In this document: in pieces, positions 1 through 6,445 of the stretch
Layout of the letters: each line of letters begins with the position of its first letter
How positions within the stretch are numbered: position 1 is the first letter of the stretch
Origin: Syntrophaceae bacterium
Lineage (GTDB): Bacteria; Desulfobacterota; SM23-61
Reading direction: 5' to 3'
DNA: 7,038 nucleotides
Assembly: GCA_003154025.1 (NCBI GenBank)
Contig: PMCE01000146.1
Span: 3,129-10,166 of the forward strand
Made by a program: the position numbers and the translations under genes
Notes under the pieces: model-generated
What the model was told of the DNA's origin: nothing
The model's database searches: none
What the model saw: only the letters and a program-made list of their open reading frames with translations

Positions 1-36
1 GCTCCCTTCTGAAAGAAAATCACCTTAAATTTACGG

Positions 37-55
37 CCTCCCCGGCTGGGGGAGG
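37..55 (+). terminator. GC-rich hairpin upstream of gcdA
   Basis: CCTCCCC (37-43) pairs with GGGGAGG (49-55) around a 5-base loop. A run of seven T (in AATTTTTTTC) follows only after about 13 bases, so this is at best a loose fit to a rho-independent terminator of a gene lying to the left. It could equally be a structured part of the gcdA 5' leader. Nothing else recognisable lies in 1-96, and no convincing promoter was found there. Confidence 0.3.
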
Positions 56-110
56 AAAGAGATTTCAATTTTTTTCTTCTCAGGAAGAAAGAAGGCGGGA
101 GGATTTACTC

Positions 111-1850
111 ATGAAAAGCTACTTCCAGAAGATGACGAGCTTCGGGAAGAATCTCACCGAGAGGCAGATCGCCTCCATGGAGGAGAACGTGCGGCTCATC
201 CGGGAGGTGGAGGAAGAAGTCTTCCGGGCTGCGCAAACAGTCCGTGCCGCGGGGATTCCCGCCGAGGTCATTCACCAGAGGAAGCAATTGACCGCCATGG
301 AGCGGATCGGGAAGCTCACAGACCCGGGTACCTTCCTTCCTCTGAGCAGCGTCTACGACCCATGCTCCAACCCCGAGGGGAGTACCGCCCTCTTCCACGG
401 GATCGGGAAGATCTCCGGGAAGTATGCCTCCATCATCGCTTCCGACAACAAAGTCCTGGCCGGGGCCTGGATTCCCGGCCACGCTGATGTGATCTTCCGG
501 GCGCAGGACATCGCCGAAAGCCTCCGCCTTCCCCTCGTCTGGGTGATGAACTGCAGCGGGGTGAAGCTGACCGAGCAGGAGAAGGTCTATGCCGGCCGGC
601 GTTCCGGGGGGCGGACCTTCTTCCGCCACGACGAGCTGATCCAGAAAGGAATCCCCGTCCTGGTCGGGGTTTTCGGGACCAATCCCGCCGGGGGCGGCTA
701 TCATTCCATCAGCCCGGCCTACATCATCGCCCACGCGGACGCCAACATGGCCGTGGGAGGCCTGGGTATCGTAAGCGGGATGTCTCCCAAGGGAGGATTC
801 GACCTCGAGGGGGCGGAGGTGGTCATCGGAGCCACCCGGAAGTTCCGGGAAGTGCCTCCGGGGAGGGTGAACGTCCATCAGGGGGAGACCGGTTTCTTCC
901 GGGAGGTCCATGACACCGAAGAAGGGGTGCTCGGCGCGCTCCGCAGGGTCATGGCCGGCATGCCGGCCTATTCTCCCGATTTCTTCCGGGTCGCCGAGCC
1001 GGCCGAACCGTGCTTCCCTTCCGCCGAGATCGAGCGCATCGTCCCCTTCAACCAGAGGATGACCTACGAAATCGACCAGGTCCTGGCCCGGTTGGTGGAC
1101 GGGAGCGAACATCTTCCCTTCCGCCCGGAATACGGCCCGGAGATCTACTGCGGCCTGGTGAAGGTTGGCGGGTTCCTCTCCGGGATCATCGTGAACCGGC
1201 AGGGCTTCCTGGGCCGGGATTATCCGGACTATTCCAGGGGCGAATACATGGGCGTGGGGGGGAAGCTTTACCGGCAGGGTCTGATCAAGATGATCGACTT
1301 CGTAGCCCTCTGCGGACGGGACCGGCTTCCCGTCATCTGGTTCCAGGATACCACCGGAATCGACGTGGGGGACCTGGCGGAGAAGGCCGAGCTGCTGGGC
1401 CTCGGGCAGTCTCTGATCTACTCGATCGAAAGCTCCGGAGTCCCCATGATGTGCGTGGTTCTGAGGAAAGGCACTGCGGCGGCCCACTATATCATGGGGG
1501 GACCTCAGGCCAACCGGAACAACGTCTTCACCCTGGGAACGCCCACCACGGAGATCTATGTCATGCACGGGGAGACCGCGGCCGTGGCGGCCTTTGCCCG
1601 GCGGCTGGTGAAGGAAAAAGATTCCGGTAACGCCTTGGAGCCGACTATCGAGAAGATGAACGCCCTGGCCCGGCAGTATTACGAACAGTCCCGGCCGCTC
1701 TACTGCGCGAAGATGGGGCTGGTGGATGAGGTCGTTCCCTTCACTTCACTGCGGGCCTACATGAGCACCTTTGTCCAGGCCGCCTACCAGAATCCGGCCA
1801 GCCTTTGCCCTCCGCACCAGATGCTGCTGCCGCGGTTGATCAGAGGATGA
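111..1850 (+). CDS. gcdA: Glutaconyl-CoA decarboxylase alpha subunit (biotin-dependent carboxyltransferase)
   Basis: This 579-residue protein is the carboxyltransferase subunit of a glutaconyl-CoA decarboxylase. In the known complex it moves the CO2 of glutaconyl-CoA to biotin on the gamma subunit, giving crotonyl-CoA, and the membrane beta subunit then decarboxylates carboxybiotin and exports Na+. Length matches the Acidaminococcus GcdA (587 aa), and the sequence follows it closely as I remember it: SDNKVLAGAWIPG (111-123), NCSGVKLTEQEKVY (147-160), GTNPAGGGYHSISP (189-202), GGKLYRQGLIKM (383-394), QDTTGIDVG (412-420), LRKGTAAAHYIMGG (451-464) and a C-terminal CPPHQMLLPR. There are two crotonase-like halves, roughly 1-300 and 310-579. 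The ATG start is supported by GGGAGGA at 97-103, seven bases upstream. The beta, gamma (biotin carrier) and delta subunits are not in this window; the next gene is convergent, so partners must lie upstream or elsewhere. A related enoyl-CoA or acyl-CoA substrate cannot be excluded. Confidence 0.93.
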   Translation: MKSYFQKMTSFGKNLTERQIASMEENVRLIREVEEEVFRAAQTVRAAGIPAEVIHQRKQLTAMERIGKLTDPGTFLPLSSVYDPCSNPEGSTALFHGIGKISGKYASIIASDNKVLAGAWIPGHADVIFRAQDIAESLRLPLVWVMNCSGVKLTEQEKVYAGRRSGGRTFFRHDELIQKGIPVLVGVFGTNPAGGGYHSISPAYIIAHADANMAVGGLGIVSGMSPKGGFDLEGAEVVIGATRKFREVPPGRVNVHQGETGFFREVHDTEEGVLGALRRVMAGMPAYSPDFFRVAEPAEPCFPSAEIERIVPFNQRMTYEIDQVLARLVDGSEHLPFRPEYGPEIYCGLVKVGGFLSGIIVNRQGFLGRDYPDYSRGEYMGVGGKLYRQGLIKMIDFVALCGRDRLPVIWFQDTTGIDVGDLAEKAELLGLGQSLIYSIESSGVPMMCVVLRKGTAAAHYIMGGPQANRNNVFTLGTPTTEIYVMHGETAAVAAFARRLVKEKDSGNALEPTIEKMNALARQYYEQSRPLYCAKMGLVDEVVPFTSLRAYMSTFVQAAYQNPASLCPPHQMLLPRLIRG

Positions 1851-1854
1851 ACCA

Positions 1855-1871
1855 ATTGTAAATTGCGGATT
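1855..1871 (+). repeat. Single copy of ATTGTA-ATTGCGGAT repeat
   Basis: ATTGTAAATTGCGGATT-like sequence just after the gcdA stop matches 15 of 17 positions with 2971-2987 (ATTGTAGATTGCGGAAT) in the same orientation. The two copies bracket the BKACE gene. This looks like a member of a short dispersed intergenic repeat family; function unknown. Confidence 0.45.
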
Positions 1872-1876
1872 AATAA

Positions 1877-1910
1877 AATCCCCCTCTCCCCAAAGCGGGG
1901 GAGGGGGATT
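1877..1910 (-). terminator. Hairpin terminator, best read for the minus-strand BKACE gene
   Basis: Positions 1877-1890 pair with 1897-1910 as a 14-bp stem, with one G-T wobble and a 6-base loop. Read on the minus strand the stem runs directly into TTTTATTA, a U-rich tail typical of intrinsic termination, and it lies about 60 bases past the BKACE stop. Read on the plus strand no T-run follows (GCAGCGGGG), so it would only be a weak terminator for gcdA. Confidence 0.6.
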
Positions 1911-1970
1911 GCAGCGGGGATCAAATCAAGGTCAACGTTTCACTGACACTCACACTGATACTGTTTTTCT

Positions 1971-2840
1971 TCACCCCTTCAGCTTGAGGATCTGCCGGGC
2001 TTCCTTGGGGGTGGCGACTTCCCGGTCCATGTGGTTGGCGATCTCCACCACTTTTTTGACCATCTCGGCATTCGTGGTGGCGAGCGCATTCTTCCTGATA
2101 TAGAGGTTATCTTCGAACCCCACGCGGGCGTGGCCCCCGTTGATCATGGAAGTGGCGGCCATGGAAAAATGCTGGGCCCCGATGCCGAAGGCATACCACA
2201 GGGCTCCCGGGGGCAGGTTGTTGCGCATGTAAATCATATTCTCCGTCGTGGCTTCGATCCCCCAGGGGATGCCCAGGCAGAGCTGGAACAATGGGGGATC
2301 CCCCACCAATCCCTGCCGGATGAGGTGTTTGGCGATGCGGATATGGCCGATGTCGAAAACTTCCAGCTCCGGCTTTGTGCCCACCTCCTGGATCATCTTG
2401 GCCATCTTCTCGACCACCGACACCAGGTTGATGAAAGCGCGGGGCCCGAAGTTCAAAGTCCCCACATCCAGCGAACAAAGCTCGGGCTTTAATTTCACCA
2501 CGTGCTCAACCCGTTCCTCGGGACTTTTTAAGTCTGAAGTATCCCACGCATTGGCTGCCTTGGGATCGTAGAGCAGGCGCCCCCCGGAGCCGGTGGAGAG
2601 GTTGATGACCATATCACACTTCTCCCGAATCCGGTCGAAGACCTCTTTGTAAAGCTCAACTTTCATGGAAGGCTGGTGGGTGATCGGGTCCCGGACGTGA
2701 ACATGGCAGACCGAGGCGCCGGCATGGTAGCTTTCGACGGCGCTATCTGCAATCTCCTTCGGGGTCATGGGCGGGTGGGGAGTCTTCTCCCGGGTGGTGA
2801 TGCCTCCGATGAGGGCCACCGTGATAATCAGTTTATCCAT
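1971..2840 (-). CDS. DUF849 / BKACE-family beta-keto acid cleavage enzyme (Kce-like)
   Basis: This 289-residue protein belongs to the BKACE (DUF849) TIM-barrel family. Its members condense a beta-keto acid with acetyl-CoA and cleave it to acetoacetate and an acyl-CoA; the founder is Kce, the 3-keto-5-aminohexanoate cleavage enzyme of lysine fermentation. Aligned by eye with remembered Cloacimonas Kce, the zinc ligands are kept: H46 and H48 in HVHVRD, and E243 in RVGFEDN. So are S82 (LSTGSGG), E160 (ELEVFD), R239 and D244; Kce T106 becomes S123 in SLDVGTLNFG. The family hallmark GHARVGFEDN is at 236-245. Kce E14, recalled as part of the pocket around the substrate amino group, is I14 here (GGITTR), so the true substrate is probably not an amino-keto acid, and I do not name it kce. 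The ATG is preceded by GGAGG (2850-2846, minus) at 5-base spacing. It is convergent with gcdA and divergent from the ThDP enzyme, with its own promoter. Confidence 0.92.
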   Translation of the reverse strand: MDKLIITVALIGGITTREKTPHPPMTPKEIADSAVESYHAGASVCHVHVRDPITHQPSMKVELYKEVFDRIREKCDMVINLSTGSGGRLLYDPKAANAWDTSDLKSPEERVEHVVKLKPELCSLDVGTLNFGPRAFINLVSVVEKMAKMIQEVGTKPELEVFDIGHIRIAKHLIRQGLVGDPPLFQLCLGIPWGIEATTENMIYMRNNLPPGALWYAFGIGAQHFSMAATSMINGGHARVGFEDNLYIRKNALATTNAEMVKKVVEIANHMDREVATPKEARQILKLKG

Positions 2841-2875
2841 TTTTTCCTCCGTCTTTTAGTATAGAGCGCTGATTT

Positions 2876-2904
2876 TCTATAGATGAAATGGAGGCTAAAG
2901 TCAA
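2876..2904 (-). promoter_or_regulatory. Sigma70-type promoter of the BKACE gene
   Basis: On the minus strand TTGACT (2904-2899; 5 of 6 to TTGACA) is followed after 17 bases by TATAGA (2881-2876; 4 of 6 to TATAAT). Transcription would begin near 2869-2870, giving a leader of about 30 bases that carries GGAGG before the ATG. Spacing, position and strand all fit. No operator was identified; a small AGCGCT palindrome lies just downstream of the predicted start site. Confidence 0.5.
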
Positions 2905-2963
2905 TGGAATTTTAATTGGGTCCCGGGGCGGGGCCAAACGGGTTGCCAGGCCCGGCGTCCTTA

Positions 2964-3030
2964 ATTGCGGATTGTAGATTGCGGAATGCGGATTGAAAAC
3001 GAAAAACCCAAAATCCGAAATCCGAAATTC
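2964..3030. repeat. Cluster of ATTGCGGATTG units with inverted CCGAAAT arm
   Basis: Three ATTGCGGA/ATGCGGATT-type units lie head to tail in 2964-2995, followed by AATCCGAAATCCGAAAT in 3012-3028. The segment 2978-2994 pairs with 3012-3028 at 14 of 17 positions around a 17-base loop, so the cluster can fold as an imperfect hairpin. A further single unit lies at 1855-1871. I recall similar low-complexity units as dispersed intergenic repeats in environmental genomes, but could not search for them here. Confidence 0.55.
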
Positions 3031-3140
3031 AATCGGCCGATATTTTTTTGCGGGCGAAGCCCTTGTTCCCGGGCCACAACATTACTTATCCCCAACACAT
3101 AGTATGGCCAAAGTAAAGATGGAAAAGTCCCACTTAGGGA

Positions 3141-3170
3141 TTGCCAACCCGGGCTATATGCAGTTAATAT
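3141..3170 (+). promoter_or_regulatory. Candidate promoter of the ThDP-enzyme gene
   Basis: TTGCCA (3141-3146; 5 of 6 to the -35 consensus), 18 bases, then TAATAT (3165-3170; 4 of 6 to the -10 consensus). It lies 47 bases before the start codon and is the best pair found in this spacer, but the -10 box is weak. Confidence 0.3.
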
Positions 3171-3216
3171 TCTTGCTGGGAATGCTTCTTAAACCTTTGT
3201 CAGGAGTGGGGAAATC

Positions 3217-4920
3217 ATGGAAAGCCAGTTGATCCGGAAGAGAGAAAAGACCAGAATGACGGGCGGACGTTTCGTCGCCGAGACTTTCAAGGGGTACGGC
3301 CTGACCCACGTCTTTTTCGTGGAGGCCATTTTGCGACAGGTCCTTGTGCCCATGGAGGCGCTGGGCATCAAGCGGGTGCTGGCCCATTCGGAGAAAGCGG
3401 CGGTTTACATGGCCGACGGGTATGCCCGGATAAGCCGGCGCCCAAGCCTTTGCATGTCTCAATCGGTGGGGGCGGCCAATCTGGCCTCCGGCCTGCAGGA
3501 TGCCTACCTGGGCCTTTCCCCGGTCGTCGCCATAACCGGCCGGAGGCCTCCGCTGGCCCTTCACCGGAACGCGTACCAGGAGATCGACCACCTCCCCCTT
3601 TTTGAACCGGTGACCAAATTCAATGCGTCGGTGGAAACCATCGATCAGCTTCCCTACCTGCTGCGCCAGGCTTTTCGAGAAGCAGCCTCCGGAGCGCCGG
3701 GCCCGGCGCACCTGGATGTGACCGACCACGTCGGCCGGATCCTCGAAAACCAGGAGGCCGAGCTGGAAGTGATCGTGGAAGAGCCTTTCACCCGCTATCC
3801 GGCCCTTCGCCCCCTCCCGGAGGAAAAATCCCTCCGCGAGGCGGCGAGTGTCCTGGAAAAAGCCGCCCGGCCGGTGATCGTGGCCGGAGGGGGGGCGACG
3901 GCGTCCGGCGCCGGCGCGGAGATTACCGCCCTGGCGGAGAGGCTCTCCATTCCCGTCGCCACTTCTTTGGCCGGAAAGGGAACGATTCTGGAGACCCATC
4001 CCCTGAGCCTGGGGGTTGTGGGGACCTACTCGCGATGGTGCGCGAACCGGGTGGTGTCGGAAGCCGACCTGGTGCTCTTCATCGGGAGCCGGACCGGGGA
4101 CCAGGTGACCAACGAATGGAAGATCCCGCGGATGGGAACGCCGGTGATCCAGATCGACATCAACCCCGCAGAGCTGGGGCGGAACTACCCTAACACGGTG
4201 AGCCTGCAGGGAGACGCTCAACTGACGGTCCGACGCCTCTCCGAACTCCTCGCCGGAAAGACCCCCAAGACCGACTGGGCCCGCCATGCCCAACAGATCG
4301 TGCAGGACTGGCACCGTGAACTTGCGCCGCTGCGGAACTCGGACGCCCTTCCCATCGGGCAGGAGCGGCTCTGCAAGGAGATCACCGAGGCTCTCCCCCC
4401 CGACGGCATTCTGGTCTCCGATACGGGCTTCGCCGGCATATGGACGGGGACGATGGTGCATCTGACCCACCCCGGCCAGACGTACATCCGCGCCGCCGGC
4501 TCGCTGGGATGGGCTTTCCCCGCGGCCCTGGGAGCCAAGTGCGCGGCCCCGGACAGGCCGGTCATCTGTTTTACCGGAGATGGGGGTTTCTGGTACCACT
4601 TGGGCGAGATGGAGACCGCCATGCGGTGCGGGATCCGCACCGTGACCGTGATCAACAATAATTCCTGCCTCTCTCAGCCGAAACGGACGATCCACCGGGC
4701 CTACGGGGAAAGGCCGGGGAGTCCGGGCGATCTGTACCTTTTCCGCTGCACCGATTTTGCCCGGATCGCCGAGGAGATGGGTTGTCTGGGAGTCCGGGTG
4801 GAGAGACCGGCCGATCTCCCGGGGGCCCTGAAGAGGGCCTTGGCGGCGGATCGGCCGGTGATCGTGGATGTGGTCACCGACCCGGATCGCCCGGCGCCCG
4901 ATCCTTGGTCGCCGGCCTAA
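3217..4920 (+). CDS. Thiamine-diphosphate-dependent enzyme, acetolactate-synthase-like
   Basis: This 567-residue protein has the three-domain ThDP fold of acetolactate synthase, glyoxylate carboligase and benzoylformate decarboxylase. An N-terminal pyrimidine-binding domain (about 14-180) holds the activating glutamate E59 (AHSEKAAVYMADGYAR) and a QE pair at 121-122 (NAYQEID) like the ALS FQE motif. The central domain (about 200-345) includes RPVIVAGGG (218-226) and QIDINPAELG (312-321). The C-terminal domain has the Mg/ThDP motif GDGG (454-457) ending in NNN (480-482). Such enzymes decarboxylate or ligate 2-keto acids. It is probably not a biosynthetic IlvB: the usual VFGxPG is VFFVEA (32-37), no Trp follows the NNN motif where ALS carries its substrate-selecting tryptophan, and no regulatory small-subunit gene follows. 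The ATG at 3217 has AGGAG ten bases upstream. An internal ATG at 3256 (MTGGRFVAETF) begins where ALS proteins usually do but has a poorer ribosome site. Substrate unknown. Confidence 0.9.
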   Translation: MESQLIRKREKTRMTGGRFVAETFKGYGLTHVFFVEAILRQVLVPMEALGIKRVLAHSEKAAVYMADGYARISRRPSLCMSQSVGAANLASGLQDAYLGLSPVVAITGRRPPLALHRNAYQEIDHLPLFEPVTKFNASVETIDQLPYLLRQAFREAASGAPGPAHLDVTDHVGRILENQEAELEVIVEEPFTRYPALRPLPEEKSLREAASVLEKAARPVIVAGGGATASGAGAEITALAERLSIPVATSLAGKGTILETHPLSLGVVGTYSRWCANRVVSEADLVLFIGSRTGDQVTNEWKIPRMGTPVIQIDINPAELGRNYPNTVSLQGDAQLTVRRLSELLAGKTPKTDWARHAQQIVQDWHRELAPLRNSDALPIGQERLCKEITEALPPDGILVSDTGFAGIWTGTMVHLTHPGQTYIRAAGSLGWAFPAALGAKCAAPDRPVICFTGDGGFWYHLGEMETAMRCGIRTVTVINNNSCLSQPKRTIHRAYGERPGSPGDLYLFRCTDFARIAEEMGCLGVRVERPADLPGALKRALAADRPVIVDVVTDPDRPAPDPWSPA

Positions 4921-4929
4921 AGAAAGAGG

Positions 4930-4951
4930 GCCATTTCCGAATTCGGATGGC
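4930..4951. repeat. Short palindrome after the ThDP-enzyme gene
   Basis: GCCAT-TT-CCGAA followed directly by TTCGG-ATGGC forms a 10-bp inverted repeat with a 2-base bulge, ten bases past the stop codon. It has no loop bases and no following T-run, so terminator function is doubtful. Confidence 0.25.
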
Positions 4952-5013
4952 GTCTAAGTGCCGCCCTTTCCATCTCCCCGCTAACATGGGAGGAGACACC
5001 CGCCATCGGGGCC

Positions 5014-5053
5014 GTAGGGGCATCCCGCGTTTCGCGGGACATCATGTCCCTAC
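5014..5053. repeat. REP-like two-part hairpin
   Basis: GTAGGGGCAT (5014-5023) pairs with ATGTCCCTAC (5044-5053) with one G-T pair. Inside, CCCGCG (5024-5029) pairs with CGCGGG (5033-5038) around TTT, leaving a 5-base bulge at 5039-5043. The GTAGGGG...CCCTAC ends match a type of short palindromic intergenic repeat I recall from many bacterial genomes. It sits in the convergent spacer 4921-5131 between the ThDP gene and the kinase gene and could slow transcription from both sides, but neither side has a T-run. Confidence 0.6.
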
Positions 5054-5131
5054 CAGTGCGCCGGGGCAGAGTTTTATTGGGGGAGGCCGGGGAAAAAGGC
5101 TGGCGGCGAGTTGAGTCCTCTTTTCGTCGGC

Positions 5132-6058
5132 CTAGGTCCGATCCTTTTCGAAAAACGACAGGTTCAACAGATGGGGCTTCGATGGCGGCGCAATAATCTG
5201 CAGGGCCCCGGGGATGACTCGGAAGGTCTCCGGCGTCTGGCCGATGATGTCCCCGTCTCCCTGGATGCTGATGGGAGGGGAAGATTTAATCTCTAAGACC
5301 GGAATGTTTCGGAAGAGGGCCCCCGGAAGCTTTTTCAACCCGAGAAAGGGAAGCTTGGGAAGGGCGGTGATCACCCCCAGATTGGGAGTCTCCGGGATCA
5401 AACAAAACGCCATGAGCCCGTTGTCGGGCTTGATGGCGGTGGTGATCCGGAAGATGTAGGCGTACCGGGCGATCTTGGTGAGGAGGATCTGCCAGGCGGG
5501 GCCTTCATATTCCCAATCCCCCGCCCGGAGGGAAACCGCCGTAGGAGAGTAACGGGCTAACTCCGTCAGAAAGGCGATGGAAAAAGGCAGGATCCCTTTC
5601 GCCACTTTCCGCAACCATTCTGCCTGTTGCACCACGGACGCGTCAAAACCCAGCCCCACCGCTCCCCCTATATAGACTCCCGAATCCGTCCGGATCACGT
5701 CCACCTTTCTCGGGCGGCCCCGCATAAGGACGAGGAGGGCTCTTTTCAGCTGAAAGGGGATCTTCCAATTGCGGGCCAGATCATTGGCGGTCCCGATGGG
5801 GATGACTCCCAGGGCCACGGGGCGATGGACCAGGGAGGGCAGGAGGGAATGAATGGTGCCGTCCCCTCCGCAGGCCACGACGACATCACAGCCCCTTCTC
5901 TGCGCGCTGGAAGCGATGTCCCGCGCCTCCTCCGAATGATGGGAGAGGGCCACGTCCGCCGACAACCCCAGGATTTTCGCCTGGGTCTTCAAGAGGGGGA
6001 GGATTTTTTTCCCTTTCCCTCCGCCCGATGAGGGATTGAGGACAAATTGTATTTTCAC
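5132..6058 (-). CDS. YegS/DAGK-family lipid kinase
   Basis: This is a diacylglycerol-kinase-fold lipid kinase of the YegS/BmrU type, which phosphorylates a lipid hydroxyl (diacylglycerol, sphingoid base or similar) with ATP at the inner membrane face. Numbering from the GTG at 6058 (308 aa, normal for the family), it shows NPSSGGGKG (8-16, nucleotide loop), the signature GGDGT (64-68) followed by IH where IN is usual, and PIGTANDLAR (87-96). The C-terminal beta-sandwich domain includes VGLGFDASV and, near the end, QGDGDIIGQTP, equivalent to the family's DGE motif. The frame stays open upstream to another GTG at 6148, adding 30 polar, Arg-rich residues, but that start lacks a ribosome site. 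The start at 6058 begins VKIQFVLNPSSGG, as relatives do, and has AGGAG close upstream (3-base spacing). It overlaps by GTGA the end of a 26-codon ORF with a strong ribosome site, suggesting coupled translation. Lipid substrate not predictable. Confidence 0.88.
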   Translation of the reverse strand: MKIQFVLNPSSGGGKGKKILPLLKTQAKILGLSADVALSHHSEEARDIASSAQRRGCDVVVACGGDGTIHSLLPSLVHRPVALGVIPIGTANDLARNWKIPFQLKRALLVLMRGRPRKVDVIRTDSGVYIGGAVGLGFDASVVQQAEWLRKVAKGILPFSIAFLTELARYSPTAVSLRAGDWEYEGPAWQILLTKIARYAYIFRITTAIKPDNGLMAFCLIPETPNLGVITALPKLPFLGLKKLPGALFRNIPVLEIKSSPPISIQGDGDIIGQTPETFRVIPGALQIIAPPSKPHLLNLSFFEKDRT

Positions 6059-6135
6059 CGGCTCCTCGGCGGTTGCTCTAGCGGCAGGGCGGAGGCGAGA
6101 GAAGACTGTCGGCCGTCCCTCAGATCGGGTTTCAT
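6055..6135 (-). CDS. Possible 26-residue leader ORF coupled to the kinase
   Basis: An ATG at 6135 preceded by AGGTGAGG at 7-base spacing (the best ribosome site in this stretch) opens a frame of 26 codons, MKPDLRDGRQ to EQPPRSR. Its TGA overlaps the kinase GTG as GTGA. A 6-bp hairpin (6148-6153 with 6159-6164) would mask the first bases of this ribosome site. The peptide resembles no family I know and is out of frame with the N-terminal extension of the kinase; its role, if any, would be to deliver ribosomes to the kinase start. It may be chance. Confidence 0.3.
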   Translation of the reverse strand: MKPDLRDGRQSSLASALPLEQPPRSR

Positions 6136-6167
6136 CGGAGAACCTCACCTTTTAGCGGAAAAGGGAC

Positions 6168-6445
6168 CTAGCCTTCGGACCTCTTCTGGGCAGGCTGCCG
6201 GCTCGGGCTAGGGGATGATTCTGGTTTTCTTTTCTGGGAGCAGAAATATTCCTTGGGCCGAAGGACCAGATGGTAAAAGACGCTTCCGCTCACCATGAGA
6301 ATAAATTCGATGAATTTTTCTTTGGAACTGGAACTCACAAAATACAAGGTGCTCGAACCCCCTTGGGAGATCATTTTTTTTGCATCAAGGACTTACGGCT
6401 CCAGGCGGCTGAAGCGGCAGCCAGGTTGAGGACGATCTCATCCAT
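6168..6445 (-). CDS. Small unidentified protein, frame interrupted at an A8 run
   Basis: From ATG 6445 (GGAG four bases upstream) a frame of 24 codons begins MDEIVLNLAAASAAWSRK and stops at TGA 6373-6371 directly after CAAAAAAAA. The -1 frame continues from ATG 6374 for 68 codons to 6168, including KEKFIEFILMVSGSVFYHLVLRPKEYF and a Ser/Pro/Lys-rich tail. Codon use looks coding in both halves. Joined, they give about 92 residues: an amphipathic Ala-rich helix, a Ser-rich stretch, and one hydrophobic segment (FIEFILMVSGSVFYHLVL) containing Glu and His, so not a clean membrane span. The options are one gene broken by a lost A (mutation or assembly error), a programmed -1 shift on the A-AAA-AAA heptamer, or two genes coupled by ATGA. 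I recognise no family. It lies between a promoter (6527-6556) and the kinase, so it is probably co-transcribed with the kinase. Confidence 0.4.

Larger units (their letters stand above)
2841..3216. other. Divergent intergenic region without a gene
   Basis: These 376 bases separate the divergent BKACE and ThDP-enzyme genes. They hold the BKACE ribosome site (2846-2850) and promoter (2876-2904), a GC-rich stretch (about 2920-2960) with no clear structure, a repeat cluster (2964-3030), and an AT-richer stretch with a candidate promoter (3141-3170) and ribosome site (AGGAG, 3202-3206) for the ThDP gene. An open frame at 2993-3232 is largely made of the repeat and has no protein-like character. 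I see no RNA gene or riboswitch here. Confidence 0.6.

Noticed and set aside
105..1568. 487-codon open frame on the minus strand opposite gcdA
   Set aside because: It is a shadow of a high-GC gene: the opposite strand encodes a clear full-length family member, while this frame is rich in Gly/Pro/His/Asp with no recognisable motif or ribosome site.
1909..2103. 64-codon plus-strand frame ending in a hydrophobic stretch
   Set aside because: Most of it is antisense to the C-terminal codons of the BKACE gene; the apparent hydrophobic segment is the complement of helix codons.
2993..3232. 79-codon plus-strand frame in the divergent spacer
   Set aside because: It starts inside the repeat cluster, has low-complexity N-terminal codons and no ribosome site, and runs into the ThDP gene in another frame.
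3154..4695. 513-codon open frame on the minus strand opposite the ThDP enzyme
   Set aside because: Same reason: Arg/Gly/His-rich composition without domain motifs, fully antisense to a strongly supported gene.
4921..5131. Possible gene in the ThDP-kinase spacer
   Set aside because: The only open frames are out-of-frame continuations from the ThDP gene or pass through the palindromic repeat; no ribosome site or protein-like composition.
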